Shown: positions 15,947 to 25,085 of the stretch, piece after piece | How the letters are laid out: each line of letters starts with the position of its first letter | Position numbering within the stretch: position 1 is the stretch's first letter | Assembly: GCF_009689585.1 (NCBI RefSeq) | Contig: NZ_AP018694.1 | Location: 1,937,001 to 2,001,000 of the forward strand | Length of the DNA: 64,000 nt | Origin: Aquipluma nitroreducens | Lineage (GTDB): Bacteria > Bacteroidota > Bacteroidia > Bacteroidales > Prolixibacteraceae | Direction of reading: 5' to 3' | Translations under genes and position numbers: made by a program | Notes under the pieces: model-generated | Told to the model about the DNA's origin: nothing | What the model saw: only the letters and a program-made list of their open reading frames with translations | The model's database searches: none

Positions 15947-16176
15947 ATATGCTCAACATATCTATGTCGGACTCAACAATAAATTTTCGAGTTAACGTAA
16001 AAGCTTCAGATATATATGAAAAAGCAATTACACCCTTTGATAACCCAAAGAATAACAAACAATGGACAATTGGGTTAAGATATTATGAGCGGAATTATTG
16101 GGGCAGTATATCTAACAACAGAATCGTAGTCAAAACAAAGGACTTTGACAAAAGAACATATAATAAAATAAAATAG
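15947..16176 (+). pseudogene. Exported protein gene, 3' part (split by IS)
   Basis: In the frame restored by excision this reads DMLNISMSDSTINFRVNV, then KASDIYEKAI, then the C-terminus DKRTYNKIK and stop. It is the downstream half of the gene at 14397-14681. An internal ATG at 15949 could start a truncated peptide, but it would lack the signal peptide. The sequence is otherwise undecayed, with no stop or frameshift, so the insertion appears recent. No function is recognised. Confidence 0.7.
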
Positions 16177-16357
16177 CTTACTTACAGACAAGAAAGCACT
16201 GATTGCAACTGCAAATGCGGTAGAAAATAACGCTCAGTGTACCTCATTCTACTTAACAAAGCTTACCGGATTGACAGGGAATAGCATAGTAGCTTCCAGC
16301 GATTTAGAGAAAATTAACTCTAACACTCCAAACTTCGAACTCTCAACACTTCCTTTC

Positions 16358-18703
16358 CTAAAAGAATTCCTCCGAATTATCCTTTTCCTGTTCAATACTC
16401 TCCGGATCATCGCAATTGATATTCACCGAGAAATTGGCTGGCCTTTCGAAATCAGCCTGATCGTGATATGGCAAACTGCGATCGGCATATACCTTTCGCA
16501 TAAAATATCCCCAAACCGGAAGAGCCATACGAGCTCCCTGCCCCGATTGCAAATCGTCAAAATGGATACTTCGAAGTTCAGCGCCGGTCCATGACCCATT
16601 TACCAATTGTGGCGTAACTCCAATAAACCAGCCATCAGAATGATTCTGCGTAGTTCCGGTCTTACCTGCAATCGGACCTTTGAACCCACCATAGTCGGGG
16701 CTCCATCGCAGCCGGCCACCAGAACCAGCATCAACCACGCCGCGCATTAATTCAATCATCAGATAAGCCGTCTGCTCATCAATTGCATCATGCCTATCCG
16801 ATCGAAATGTGGATATAATGTTTCCATGTCGATCCTCAATTTGGGTTACAAAAATGGGTTTGGTAAAAACACCCTTATTGGCAAATGTACCATAGGCTCC
16901 CACCATTTCATACAAAGTAACATCTGATGTACCCAAAAACATAGAAGGTACCGGATCTATTGGGCTATAAATACCCATTTTCTTCATCACATCAACGACT
17001 GATTGCGGGTTATACTGTTTCATTACCCAGGCAGAAACCTGGTTCACCGAGTGAGCCAAACCCCATTTCAGCGTAACCATCTTATCATCAAACTTCGTTT
17101 TCCCCGAATTTTTAGCTTCCCAGATAGAACCATCGTACATAATGAATTGCTGAGGCACATTTGGCACTTTGCTGCAAGGCGACATACCATTCTGCATGGC
17201 CAATGTATATAAAAATGGTTTTACTGTCGATCCCACCTGACGCTTTCCGCCCTTTACCATGTCGTACATAAAATGACGATAATCGGGTCCTCCAACATAA
17301 GCTTTTACATGACCGGTTTTAATTTCCATCGACATGAACGAGGATCGAAGAATACTGTAATAATATTTCATCGAATCTAGAGGGGTCATCAATGTGTCGC
17401 GATCGCCTTTGTACGAAAAGACCGACATCTCCACCGGACGGTTGAATTCTTGTTTGATTTCGTCCCATGACTTGCCACTATTTTTGGCCAACCAATAGCG
17501 TTTCGATTGCTTTATGCCTTGATTCATAATCCCGTCAACTACCTCTGCCGATAAATCGTTTGAAAATGGACGATTCTTCAAAACACGCATGTGCTTATTG
17601 AACGATGGCTGCAAGTTTTCCTTCAGGTGTTTATTCACAGCTTCTTCGGCATAAGTCTGCATTCTCGAATCGATGGTTGTGATAATCTTGAGTCCGTCCC
17701 GATACAAATTATAGGTCGACCCATCGGCTTTTTTGTTTTTTTTGCACCATCCGTATAATGGATTAACAACCCACTCCACCGAATCTTCTTTGTATTTCTG
17801 AATTTGCCATCCGGCATAATCCGATCGTTTGGGCTGATCAGCATTCAATGCCTGGCGAAGATATTCCCTAAAATAGGGCGCCAATCCAGTTTTGAAATCG
17901 ACTTTATGGTAATCAAGATTTAAGGGTTGCGATTGGGCATCATTTTGTTCAGCTTTCGAAATGTAACCATATTTCTCCATTTGAGCCAATACCACATTCC
18001 GGCGTTGTTGTGTAAGTTCGGGCCGACGTACCGGATTATACAACGAGGAATTTTTTGCCATTCCAACCAACATGGCAGACTGAGAGAGGGTCAACTTATC
18101 AGGAGTGGTATTAAAATAGACTGTTGCAGCCGACTTTATTCCAACAGCAAGGTTCAGGAAGTCGTATTTATTCAGGTACATGGTTAGTATTTCCTCTTTG
18201 GTGTAGCTTTTCTCAAGTTTTACCGCAATTACCCATTCTTTAAATTTCCTGAAAATAAGCTGAAGTTTATTATCGAGATTATCGCGTGGGAAAAGCATTT
18301 TGGCAAGCTGTTGGCTAATTGTACTTCCCCCTCCCGAATTGGTGTTACCTGTCACAATTCCTTTTACAACTCGTATCAATCCACGAATATCGATTCCTGA
18401 ATGATCGTAATACCTCACATCTTCGGTTGCCACCAACGCTTTAAGCAATACCGGGCTAAGTTCGTTGTAGTTAACAAAACTGCGGTTTTCCTTAAAATAC
18501 GTACCCATCACAACACCATCGGCTGAAACAACTTCCGATGCAAGCAAACTTTCCGGATTCTCAAGATCTTCAAACGAAGGCATAAAACCAAGCCATCCTT
18601 GTGCAATCATAAAAAACATCAGAAAAACGGCAACAACACCGGCCGTGTATAAATACCAAAATAGGCGTATGTATTTTTTATATACTGAAATATCTTTCGT
18701 CAT
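16358..18703 (-). CDS. Class A penicillin-binding protein (PBP1A type)
   Basis: This is a bifunctional peptidoglycan synthase. One transmembrane helix (about 14-35) anchors it in the inner membrane. The glycosyltransferase-51 domain has catalytic E94 in ATEDVRYYDHSG and GGGSTISQQLAK at 124-135. The transpeptidase domain has the nucleophile motif GSTVKPFLY (near residue 490), SVNQ and KTGTTQNHSDGW. The 781-aa length is typical. The tail is acidic (ESIEQEKDNSEEFF). It is transcribed alone on the minus strand. Several Bacteroidota keep more than one class A PBP, so the exact paralogue is not assigned. Confidence 0.95.
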   Translation of the reverse strand: MTKDISVYKKYIRLFWYLYTAGVVAVFLMFFMIAQGWLGFMPSFEDLENPESLLASEVVSADGVVMGTYFKENRSFVNYNELSPVLLKALVATEDVRYYDHSGIDIRGLIRVVKGIVTGNTNSGGGSTISQQLAKMLFPRDNLDNKLQLIFRKFKEWVIAVKLEKSYTKEEILTMYLNKYDFLNLAVGIKSAATVYFNTTPDKLTLSQSAMLVGMAKNSSLYNPVRRPELTQQRRNVVLAQMEKYGYISKAEQNDAQSQPLNLDYHKVDFKTGLAPYFREYLRQALNADQPKRSDYAGWQIQKYKEDSVEWVVNPLYGWCKKNKKADGSTYNLYRDGLKIITTIDSRMQTYAEEAVNKHLKENLQPSFNKHMRVLKNRPFSNDLSAEVVDGIMNQGIKQSKRYWLAKNSGKSWDEIKQEFNRPVEMSVFSYKGDRDTLMTPLDSMKYYYSILRSSFMSMEIKTGHVKAYVGGPDYRHFMYDMVKGGKRQVGSTVKPFLYTLAMQNGMSPCSKVPNVPQQFIMYDGSIWEAKNSGKTKFDDKMVTLKWGLAHSVNQVSAWVMKQYNPQSVVDVMKKMGIYSPIDPVPSMFLGTSDVTLYEMVGAYGTFANKGVFTKPIFVTQIEDRHGNIISTFRSDRHDAIDEQTAYLMIELMRGVVDAGSGGRLRWSPDYGGFKGPIAGKTGTTQNHSDGWFIGVTPQLVNGSWTGAELRSIHFDDLQSGQGARMALPVWGYFMRKVYADRSLPYHDQADFERPANFSVNINCDDPESIEQEKDNSEEFF

Positions 18704-18779
18704 TCGACACTAATTACGGTTTGAGCCGACAAAGATAATGAAACACAAATGAATTCCTTAGAATAATAGTGATCTGAAA

Positions 18780-18929
18780 ATGGCCTATCTCTTACCCCGG
18801 TGGTTCAAATTAATGCTAAACCATAACAATTGGAAGGAACAAGATCAATACGCTATTAATGAGCACATTAAGCAGTTACAAACTAAACTCAACAGAAGTC
18901 TCAAAACGAGGTCATTTCTCGACGACTAA
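18780..18929 (+). CDS. Possible small protein (49 aa)
   Basis: An ATG-to-TAA frame of 49 codons (MAYLLPRWFKLMLNHNNWKE, then a Lys/Gln-rich helix ending KTRSFLDD) fills most of the gap between the divergent penicillin-binding protein and topA genes. Its composition is protein-like and amphipathic. There is no recognised family and no strong ribosome-binding site. It is either a real small ORF or chance. Confidence 0.3.
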   Translation: MAYLLPRWFKLMLNHNNWKEQDQYAINEHIKQLQTKLNRSLKTRSFLDD

Positions 18930-18996
18930 AACCTTCATATTTGAATAAATAAATCATTTTCAAATAAATATGCTTTAAAAATTTATTGGATTTAAT

Positions 18997-19028
18997 TTTG
19001 AACTTAGCGTTTCCTTTTCTTTAATTTG
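18997..19028 (+). promoter_or_regulatory. Promoter of topA
   Basis: TTTG (18997-19000), 20 nt, TTAATTTG (19021-19028) is the Bacteroidota -33/-7 arrangement with one mismatch in the -7 box. The leader before the ATG at 19068 is about 33 nt. Confidence 0.55.
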
Positions 19029-19067
19029 CACAAAATTTTAAATACTGAACGAAAAACAATCCGATAC

Positions 19068-21392
19068 ATGTACGAAAATCTTGTTATAGTTGAGTCACCT
19101 GCCAAAGCAAAAACGATTGAAAAATTCTTAGGGAAAGACTTTTTTGTTACCTCAAGCATGGGGCACATCAGGGATCTCGAAAAAAAAGATTTTGGAATTG
19201 ACATTCAAAATAACTTTACTCCCAAATACGAAATCACATCCGACAAAAAGAAATTAGTAACCGAATTAAAGAAACTGGCGAAAGACTCTAAGGTCATTTG
19301 GTTGGCATCGGACGAGGACCGCGAGGGAGAAGCCATTTCGTGGCACCTTCAGGAAACACTCGGATTAGATCCTAAAACGACAAAGCGGATTGTGTTTCAC
19401 GAAATTACTAAAGAAGCAATCCTGAATGCCGTTCAGAATCCCCGTCCGCTCGATTTGAATCTGGTTAACGCCCAACAAGCACGCCGGGTACTTGACCGAA
19501 TTGTGGGTTTCGAAGTTTCACCGGTTTTGTGGAAAAAAGTAAAACCATCGTTGTCTGCAGGAAGGGTTCAGTCGGTTGCAGTCAGGCTTATTGTTGAAAG
19601 AGAGCGTGAAATAATAGGTTTCACAACGACTTCAGCATTCCGTGTATCTGCAAGTTTTCTTGTTCCGGAAAAAGATGGAAAAATAACTGAACTAAAGGCA
19701 GAATTGAATCGCCGTTTTGATACAAAAGAGGAAGCAAACGCTTTTCTTGAAAAATGTAAAAATGCCGAATTTCAAATTAGTGAAGTTGTCAAAAAACCAG
19801 CAAGACGCTCTCCAGCCCCACCGTTCATCACTTCAACCTTGCAACAGGAAGCAAGCCGGAAATTAGGATTCTCGGTTTCTCAGACCATGAGCATCGCCCA
19901 AAAGCTATACGAATCAGGAAAGGTCACATACATGCGTACCGACTCGGTGAACCTGTCTGGATTAGCCATTGATGCTGCCAAACAAATGATCATCAAAACG
20001 ATGGGTGAAAAATACCACCAGGTTCGTCAGTTTAAAACAAAGTCGAAAGGAGCGCAGGAAGCTCACGAAGCCATTCGCCCGGCCTACATGGATCAGGAAG
20101 AAATTTCGGGAACGAATCAGGAAAAAAAATTATACGATCTGATCTGGAAACGCACCATAGCTTCTCAGATGGCCGAAGCCGAACTGGAGAAAACTACGGT
20201 AACCATTGACATCTCGACTGTTCCGGAAAAATTCGTTGCAACCGGCGAAGTTTTGATTTTCGACGGGTTCTTGCGGGTTTATATTGAATCAAGCGATGAC
20301 GAAGATCAGAATGGCGGACAAAAAGGATTACTTCCGGCTTTAAGTGCCAAACAAATTTTGCGTTGGGATAAAATTCATGCAACCGAACGTTTTACCCAAA
20401 AACCACCACGTTATACGGAAGCCAGTCTGGTGAAAAAGCTCGAAGAACAAGGCATTGGCCGGCCATCAACGTATGCACCGATTATCACAACTGTTCAGAA
20501 CAGAGGTTATGTAGTCAAAGAAGATCGCCCAGGAACTGAACGCGAATTCACCGAATTAATCCTTTCAGGTCAAAAGATTTCATCAAAAGTAAAGACGGAA
20601 CAGACCGGCGCTGAAAAATCGAAATTGTTTCCTACTGATATTGGGATGGTCGTTAACGACTTTCTGGTTAAGTATTTTGATCTGATCATGGATTATAACT
20701 TCACGGCCAAAGTTGAAAAGGAATTTGACGAAATAGCTGAAGGTGAATTGGTTTGGAACGATATGATTCAAAGTTTTTATACTCCATTTCATTCTAAAGT
20801 TGAAAACGCATTAAACGAGGCCGAACGCACAAATGGAGTTCGGGTTCTCGGAACTGATCCGACTTCGGGACTTGAAATTTCAGTAAAAATCGGACGGTTT
20901 GGCCCACTGGCTCAACTGGGCGAGGTTACCGAAGGAGGAGAAAAACCTCAATTTGCCAGTTTGCGCTCAGGGCAACACATCGAGACGATTACGCTTGAAG
21001 ATGCACTCGAACTATTTAAATTACCGCGAAATTTGGGAGAGTACGAAGGCAAAACAGTTACCGTAGCCATCGGTAGATTTGGCCCGTATGTCCGACACGA
21101 CAGTAAATTTATTTCGCTCGAAAAAAATGTCGATGATCCTTATTCCATCGAATTAACAAGGGCGATTGAACTGATTGAAGGCAAAAGAGAGAAAGATGCA
21201 AATGCATTAATTAAAGCATTTGAAGAAAATCCTGAACTCAAAATCCTGAATGGAAGATGGGGTCCATACATCGTTTACAAAAAGAACAATTACAAAATCC
21301 CGAAAACTACGGATGCGGCACAACTTTCACTCGATGATTGTATGACGCTGATTGATAAACAGCCAGCGCCCAAAAAGTCAAGGAAAAAATAA
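19068..21392 (+). CDS. topA: DNA topoisomerase I (type IA)
   Basis: This enzyme relaxes negative supercoils by single-strand passage. The TOPRIM domain opens the protein (VIVESPAKAKTIEKFLG, with acidic ASDEDREGEAI). The active-site tyrosine is in SGKVTYMRTDS. The C-terminus has three topo-C repeats (GRFGPLAQLG, GRFGPYVRH, GRWGPYIVYK) and a basic tail (KKSRKK) with no Cys4 zinc fingers, as in many Bacteroidota. I chose the ATG at 19068; an earlier in-frame ATG at 19026 lies on the promoter box. A terminator follows at 21398. Confidence 0.96.
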   Translation: MYENLVIVESPAKAKTIEKFLGKDFFVTSSMGHIRDLEKKDFGIDIQNNFTPKYEITSDKKKLVTELKKLAKDSKVIWLASDEDREGEAISWHLQETLGLDPKTTKRIVFHEITKEAILNAVQNPRPLDLNLVNAQQARRVLDRIVGFEVSPVLWKKVKPSLSAGRVQSVAVRLIVEREREIIGFTTTSAFRVSASFLVPEKDGKITELKAELNRRFDTKEEANAFLEKCKNAEFQISEVVKKPARRSPAPPFITSTLQQEASRKLGFSVSQTMSIAQKLYESGKVTYMRTDSVNLSGLAIDAAKQMIIKTMGEKYHQVRQFKTKSKGAQEAHEAIRPAYMDQEEISGTNQEKKLYDLIWKRTIASQMAEAELEKTTVTIDISTVPEKFVATGEVLIFDGFLRVYIESSDDEDQNGGQKGLLPALSAKQILRWDKIHATERFTQKPPRYTEASLVKKLEEQGIGRPSTYAPIITTVQNRGYVVKEDRPGTEREFTELILSGQKISSKVKTEQTGAEKSKLFPTDIGMVVNDFLVKYFDLIMDYNFTAKVEKEFDEIAEGELVWNDMIQSFYTPFHSKVENALNEAERTNGVRVLGTDPTSGLEISVKIGRFGPLAQLGEVTEGGEKPQFASLRSGQHIETITLEDALELFKLPRNLGEYEGKTVTVAIGRFGPYVRHDSKFISLEKNVDDPYSIELTRAIELIEGKREKDANALIKAFEENPELKILNGRWGPYIVYKKNNYKIPKTTDAAQLSLDDCMTLIDKQPAPKKSRKK

Positions 21393-21397
21393 TTTTT

Positions 21398-21429
21398 AAA
21401 GGGTAAACATCTTTTTGTTTGCCCTTTTT
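21398..21429 (+). terminator. Terminator after topA
   Basis: Arms 21398-21409 and 21416-21427 (AAAGGG ... CCCTTT) form a 12-bp stem with one G-T pair and are followed by a T run. This also argues against a gene start at 21419. Confidence 0.7.
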
Positions 21430-21469
21430 ATTTAAAAACGTATTTTCAACTCCTGATAAAAAACCACTG

Positions 21470-22633
21470 ATGGACTTGCTACATTATTTTGATCCTATTG
21501 ATTTTGAAAAGGTTAAATGTCCCGAATGGGCTAACAAGAAACATACATTAGGGTATTTGTTGCAGAAAAATCAAGAAAAACTCAAGCCCGAAAAAGCAGA
21601 CCTGCTTATTATTGGTGTTCCTGAAGATCGGAATTCGGTTGTTGGGGGTTCTGCTAAGGCTCCTGATGAAATCAGGAAACACTTATATAGTTTGAACCGG
21701 ATTGGTTCGCGATTTAAAATCTACGATCTGGGGAATCTGAAACTGGGCGTTACAGCCAACGATTCGTATTTTGCGTTACGTGATATTTGCGAGCAAATTC
21801 TTAACCACCATCAAACCCTGGTTGTTCTTGGTGGAAGCCAGGATCTCACATTTGGAATGTCCAAAGCTTTTGAAGGCCGCCTTTTCAACATGGTAACTGT
21901 TGATCCAAAACTTGATTTCAGGAAAGGAGTAAAGACACTTAATTCAGAAAACTACCTGAACCTGATTTTTGAAAAGCAAAAGAACCTTTATTCGTATACC
22001 GCACTGGCTTATCAAAACTATTTTGTAGATCCATCAGACATTGACCTTTTTAACAATTATCACTGGGAAGTAAAAAGATTAGGTCAGGTTAGATACGATC
22101 TCACCTCAGTCGAACCAATTCTGCGCGATGCAAATGTATTTAGTTTCGACATGAATGCCGTTCGCTGTATTGATGCACCCGGACAATCCATGGCCTCACC
22201 CAACGGATTATATTCGGAAGAAGCTTGTCAGGTCGCAAGATATGCCGGAATAAGTGATGTTTTGAATATCGCAGGCTTTTTCAATCTACTACCCGACAAA
22301 GACCTCAGTTCGAATTCGTCAAACCTGATGGCTCAAATTGTTTGGCATTTCATCGAAGGATTTTTTAATCGCAAACCAGAAGATCCGCTGGACGATTCGG
22401 AAGACTTTAATCAATTCATGGTCGATATGTCTGACATCAACATGACGCTGGTCTTTTTTCAAAGCCGGGTTTCAGGAAGATGGTGGATGGAAATTTCGGA
22501 TTTTGAAAACAGAAAAGGAGGAATGTATATTGTGCCTTGTGATGAGGACGATTACAAGAAAGCATCGCTCGGAGATATACCAGACAGATGGTGGAAAAAC
22601 ATAAGAAAGATGAGCAAAAGACAAAATAAATGA
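21470..22633 (+). CDS. Arginase/formimidoylglutamase-fold protein, likely inactive
   Basis: The 387-aa protein has the arginase (ureohydrolase) fold, with GVPEDRNSVVGGSAKAPDEI near the N-terminus and three degenerate metal motifs. The usual GGDHS is GGSQD (121-125), D-x-H-x-D is DPKLD (145-149), and S-x-D-x-D is SFDMN (225-229). Two His ligands and one Asp are thus replaced by Gln, Lys and Asn. A binuclear Mn hydrolase seems unlikely, so hydrolysis of formimidoylglutamate or arginine is not expected. It lies just before porP/sprF-gldKLMN, which suggests a structural or regulatory link to T9SS (inference). Confidence 0.75.
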   Translation: MDLLHYFDPIDFEKVKCPEWANKKHTLGYLLQKNQEKLKPEKADLLIIGVPEDRNSVVGGSAKAPDEIRKHLYSLNRIGSRFKIYDLGNLKLGVTANDSYFALRDICEQILNHHQTLVVLGGSQDLTFGMSKAFEGRLFNMVTVDPKLDFRKGVKTLNSENYLNLIFEKQKNLYSYTALAYQNYFVDPSDIDLFNNYHWEVKRLGQVRYDLTSVEPILRDANVFSFDMNAVRCIDAPGQSMASPNGLYSEEACQVARYAGISDVLNIAGFFNLLPDKDLSSNSSNLMAQIVWHFIEGFFNRKPEDPLDDSEDFNQFMVDMSDINMTLVFFQSRVSGRWWMEISDFENRKGGMYIVPCDEDDYKKASLGDIPDRWWKNIRKMSKRQNK

Positions 22634-22744
22634 TCTAAACCTGCGTTCATTGACTTTAGATATTCTCAGTGTTTGGTACAGTAAACATTTTTTCATTATT
22701 TTACTGCACATAAATTGGGCAAACAGAGTCACAACAATGCTTTT

Positions 22745-23689
22745 ATGAAAAAAATATTTTGTTTTTTATTTTTATATATAATAGCTATCTTAGCCGCAAT
22801 TGCCCAACAGGATCCGCAGTTCAGCTTTAACAAAGCGACTCAGCTTACTGTTAACCCGGGATACGCAGGAATTGATGGAGCAATGAGTGGTGTGATACTC
22901 AACAGATATCAGTGGGTTGGTATTTCAGGAGCCCCTAAAACACTGGTATTTAGCGTTGGTTCAGCCGGCAAAGTATTTGGCTTAAATAGTGGTTTTGGGT
23001 TCAATATAATTAGCGACGAAATCGGATTTTCAAAGAATATTTTGGTTAGCTTTGATTATGCATACCAGAAAAAAACAGGGATTGGCGATTTAGGTTTTGG
23101 TGTTAGTATGGGTTTTTACAACATGGCAATCAATGGTGCCGATCGTTGGCATTTCCCAACAGGTGAATTTTGGAATTCATCAGACACCAAATTTCCCCAG
23201 TCTGAAGCGAGTCAATTGGCATTTGATGCTGGATTGGGAGTACATTTAAGATCGAAGGATTACTTTTTTGGAGCCTCAGTAACACATTTAAATCAGGCTT
23301 CAATTATACTCGGAGACGAGGCACGTTCATTTTTGGCACGACATTATTATTTATCAGCAGGTTACAATATCAGGTTAACTGATCCGTTATTTGAATTGCA
23401 ACCAGCGGTCTATTTCAAATCGGATGGAGTTAGTTTCCAGACCGATTTCTTAGTTGATCTGGTTTATAAAAAGCGGTTTTCTGCTGGCTTAAATTACAGA
23501 ATTAACGACGCAATTTGCGTTCTTTTAGGGTTTGAATTAAATAATGGATTAAAGATAGGTTATGCCTACGATATAATAACATCTGCATTATCAGGGTACA
23601 CAGGTGGCTCACACGAGATTTATCTGAGTTACAGCCTTGATCTTGGCAAAAACAGGAATAAAAAATACAAGAGTGTAAGATACTTGTAA
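22745..23689 (+). CDS. PorP/SprF family T9SS outer-membrane protein
   Basis: A signal peptide (MKKIFCFLFLYIIAILAAIA) is followed by QQDPQFSF and the PorP/SprF opening (NPGYAGIDGAMSGVILNRYQ). A beta-barrel of about 300 residues with alternating aromatic strands follows. PorP proteins sit in the outer membrane, and SprF-type members assist surface display of adhesins. The gene is 32 bp upstream of gldK and is almost certainly co-transcribed with gldKLMN. That matches porP-porK order, so it is probably the core PorP. The upstream ATG at 22715 would add a non-signal extension. Confidence 0.9.
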   Translation: MKKIFCFLFLYIIAILAAIAQQDPQFSFNKATQLTVNPGYAGIDGAMSGVILNRYQWVGISGAPKTLVFSVGSAGKVFGLNSGFGFNIISDEIGFSKNILVSFDYAYQKKTGIGDLGFGVSMGFYNMAINGADRWHFPTGEFWNSSDTKFPQSEASQLAFDAGLGVHLRSKDYFFGASVTHLNQASIILGDEARSFLARHYYLSAGYNIRLTDPLFELQPAVYFKSDGVSFQTDFLVDLVYKKRFSAGLNYRINDAICVLLGFELNNGLKIGYAYDIITSALSGYTGGSHEIYLSYSLDLGKNRNKKYKSVRYL

Positions 23690-23721
23690 AGAATATTTTA
23701 GAAGCAACATACAGCTATACT

Positions 23722-25062
23722 ATGAAAAAACTTTTTTCTATTGGGTTAGTTATTTTGATGATTTTTTCGCTATCAAGTTGTAACAAATCAGGCAATGGAG
23801 AACTAACGGGAGTAAAGGGAAGAGGAAAATGGTTTGAACCAACTCCTTATGGAATGACCTTTATTCACAGAGGATCTTTCAATCTCGGACCAAATGATCA
23901 GGATGTAACATCATCCTCAACACCAGCAAAAACAGTTTCAGTTGATGCATTTTGGATGGATGATACCGAAATCACCAACAATGAATACCGACAGTTTATT
24001 CAATGGGTTAGAGACTCAATTGCACGAACAACCTTATCGGAGCAGTTTCCGGAATTTATGAATAGTGAGGATCGAAAAGGTAATCCGATTGATCCACCTC
24101 GAATTAACTGGAAAGAAAAATTGGATTGGAGTAATCCGGATTATAGCGAAGCTCTGGCTCCAATGTTTATTCCCGAAAACGAACGGTTTTTCAAGAAAAA
24201 AGAAATCGACTCACGAAAATTGTTTTACAATTACCAGTGGATTGATTTAAAACAGGCTGCCCGACGTGTAAACATGTACAATTATGAAACCCAAAGCTAC
24301 AGTGGTGGAAGTGTAACCGACACAAAAGGAGAAGAAAAAGCAGTAGAAAACCGTTCATCGTTTATTTTTAGCAACCAGGTAAATATCTATCCTGATACCT
24401 TAACCTGGATCAGAGATTTTACATTTTCATACAATGAGCCGTGGGCGACCCGTTATTTTTGGCATCCCGGATTTGATGATTATCCTGTTGTAGGAGTTAC
24501 CTGGGAACAAGCCAAGGCATTCTGCAATTGGAGAACCAAACTTCACAACGATTTCCTTTCAAGCCAAAGAGAAGCAACTTTGCAGGATTACCGATTACCA
24601 ACTGAAGTTGAGTGGGAGTATGCAGCTCGTGGAGATCACCAGTCATCAATGTACCCATGGGGTGGATATTATACCCGCCAGCAAGATGGTGTCTTCCTTG
24701 CCAACTTTAAGCCGTTAAGAGGAAACTATGTTGAAGATGGAGGAATGGCAACCATGAAAGTTGGAAGTTACGAAGCAAATGATTTCGGGCTTTACGATAT
24801 GTCAGGTAATGTTGCTGAATGGACAAGTTCGGCCTATGATGAGTCCGCTTACATGTACATCAATGATTTCAATCCAAACTTTGAATATAATGCAAGACCA
24901 GGAGATGCTCCTGCGATGAAGCGTAAAGTTATACGTGGAGGCTCCTGGAAAGATATTTCCGCATTTCTCCAGGTCTCAACAAGAAGCTTTGAATATCAGG
25001 ATACGACCAAATCCTATATTGGCTTCCGTTGCGTTCGTTCTTCCTTTGGAAACGAATTTTAA
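23722..25062 (+). CDS. gldK: T9SS ring lipoprotein GldK/PorK
   Basis: A lipoprotein signal peptide (lipobox LSSC at about residues 17-20) is followed by a formylglycine-generating-enzyme (SUMF1) fold. Visible landmarks are FWMDDTEITNNEYRQF, YPVVGVTWEQAKAFCNW, RLPTEVEWEYAARG, GLYDMSGNVAEWTSS, VIRGGSWKD and GFRCVRS. GldK forms the periplasmic ring with GldN under the outer membrane and is essential for secretion. The gene lies in porP-gldK-gldL-gldM-gldN order. A close paralogue is at 28700-30043. The fold is not expected to retain oxidase activity. Confidence 0.95.
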   Translation: MKKLFSIGLVILMIFSLSSCNKSGNGELTGVKGRGKWFEPTPYGMTFIHRGSFNLGPNDQDVTSSSTPAKTVSVDAFWMDDTEITNNEYRQFIQWVRDSIARTTLSEQFPEFMNSEDRKGNPIDPPRINWKEKLDWSNPDYSEALAPMFIPENERFFKKKEIDSRKLFYNYQWIDLKQAARRVNMYNYETQSYSGGSVTDTKGEEKAVENRSSFIFSNQVNIYPDTLTWIRDFTFSYNEPWATRYFWHPGFDDYPVVGVTWEQAKAFCNWRTKLHNDFLSSQREATLQDYRLPTEVEWEYAARGDHQSSMYPWGGYYTRQQDGVFLANFKPLRGNYVEDGGMATMKVGSYEANDFGLYDMSGNVAEWTSSAYDESAYMYINDFNPNFEYNARPGDAPAMKRKVIRGGSWKDISAFLQVSTRSFEYQDTTKSYIGFRCVRSSFGNEF

Positions 25063-25085
25063 TTAACGATCTAAATTCTGAACAA

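Noticed and set aside
16271-16594. A 107-codon plus-strand frame over the penicillin-binding protein tail.
   Set aside because: It is antisense to a well-supported gene with clear motifs.
21470-22633. Annotation of this gene as an active formimidoylglutamase.
   Set aside because: Three metal-ligand positions are substituted, so the activity cannot be supported from the sequence.
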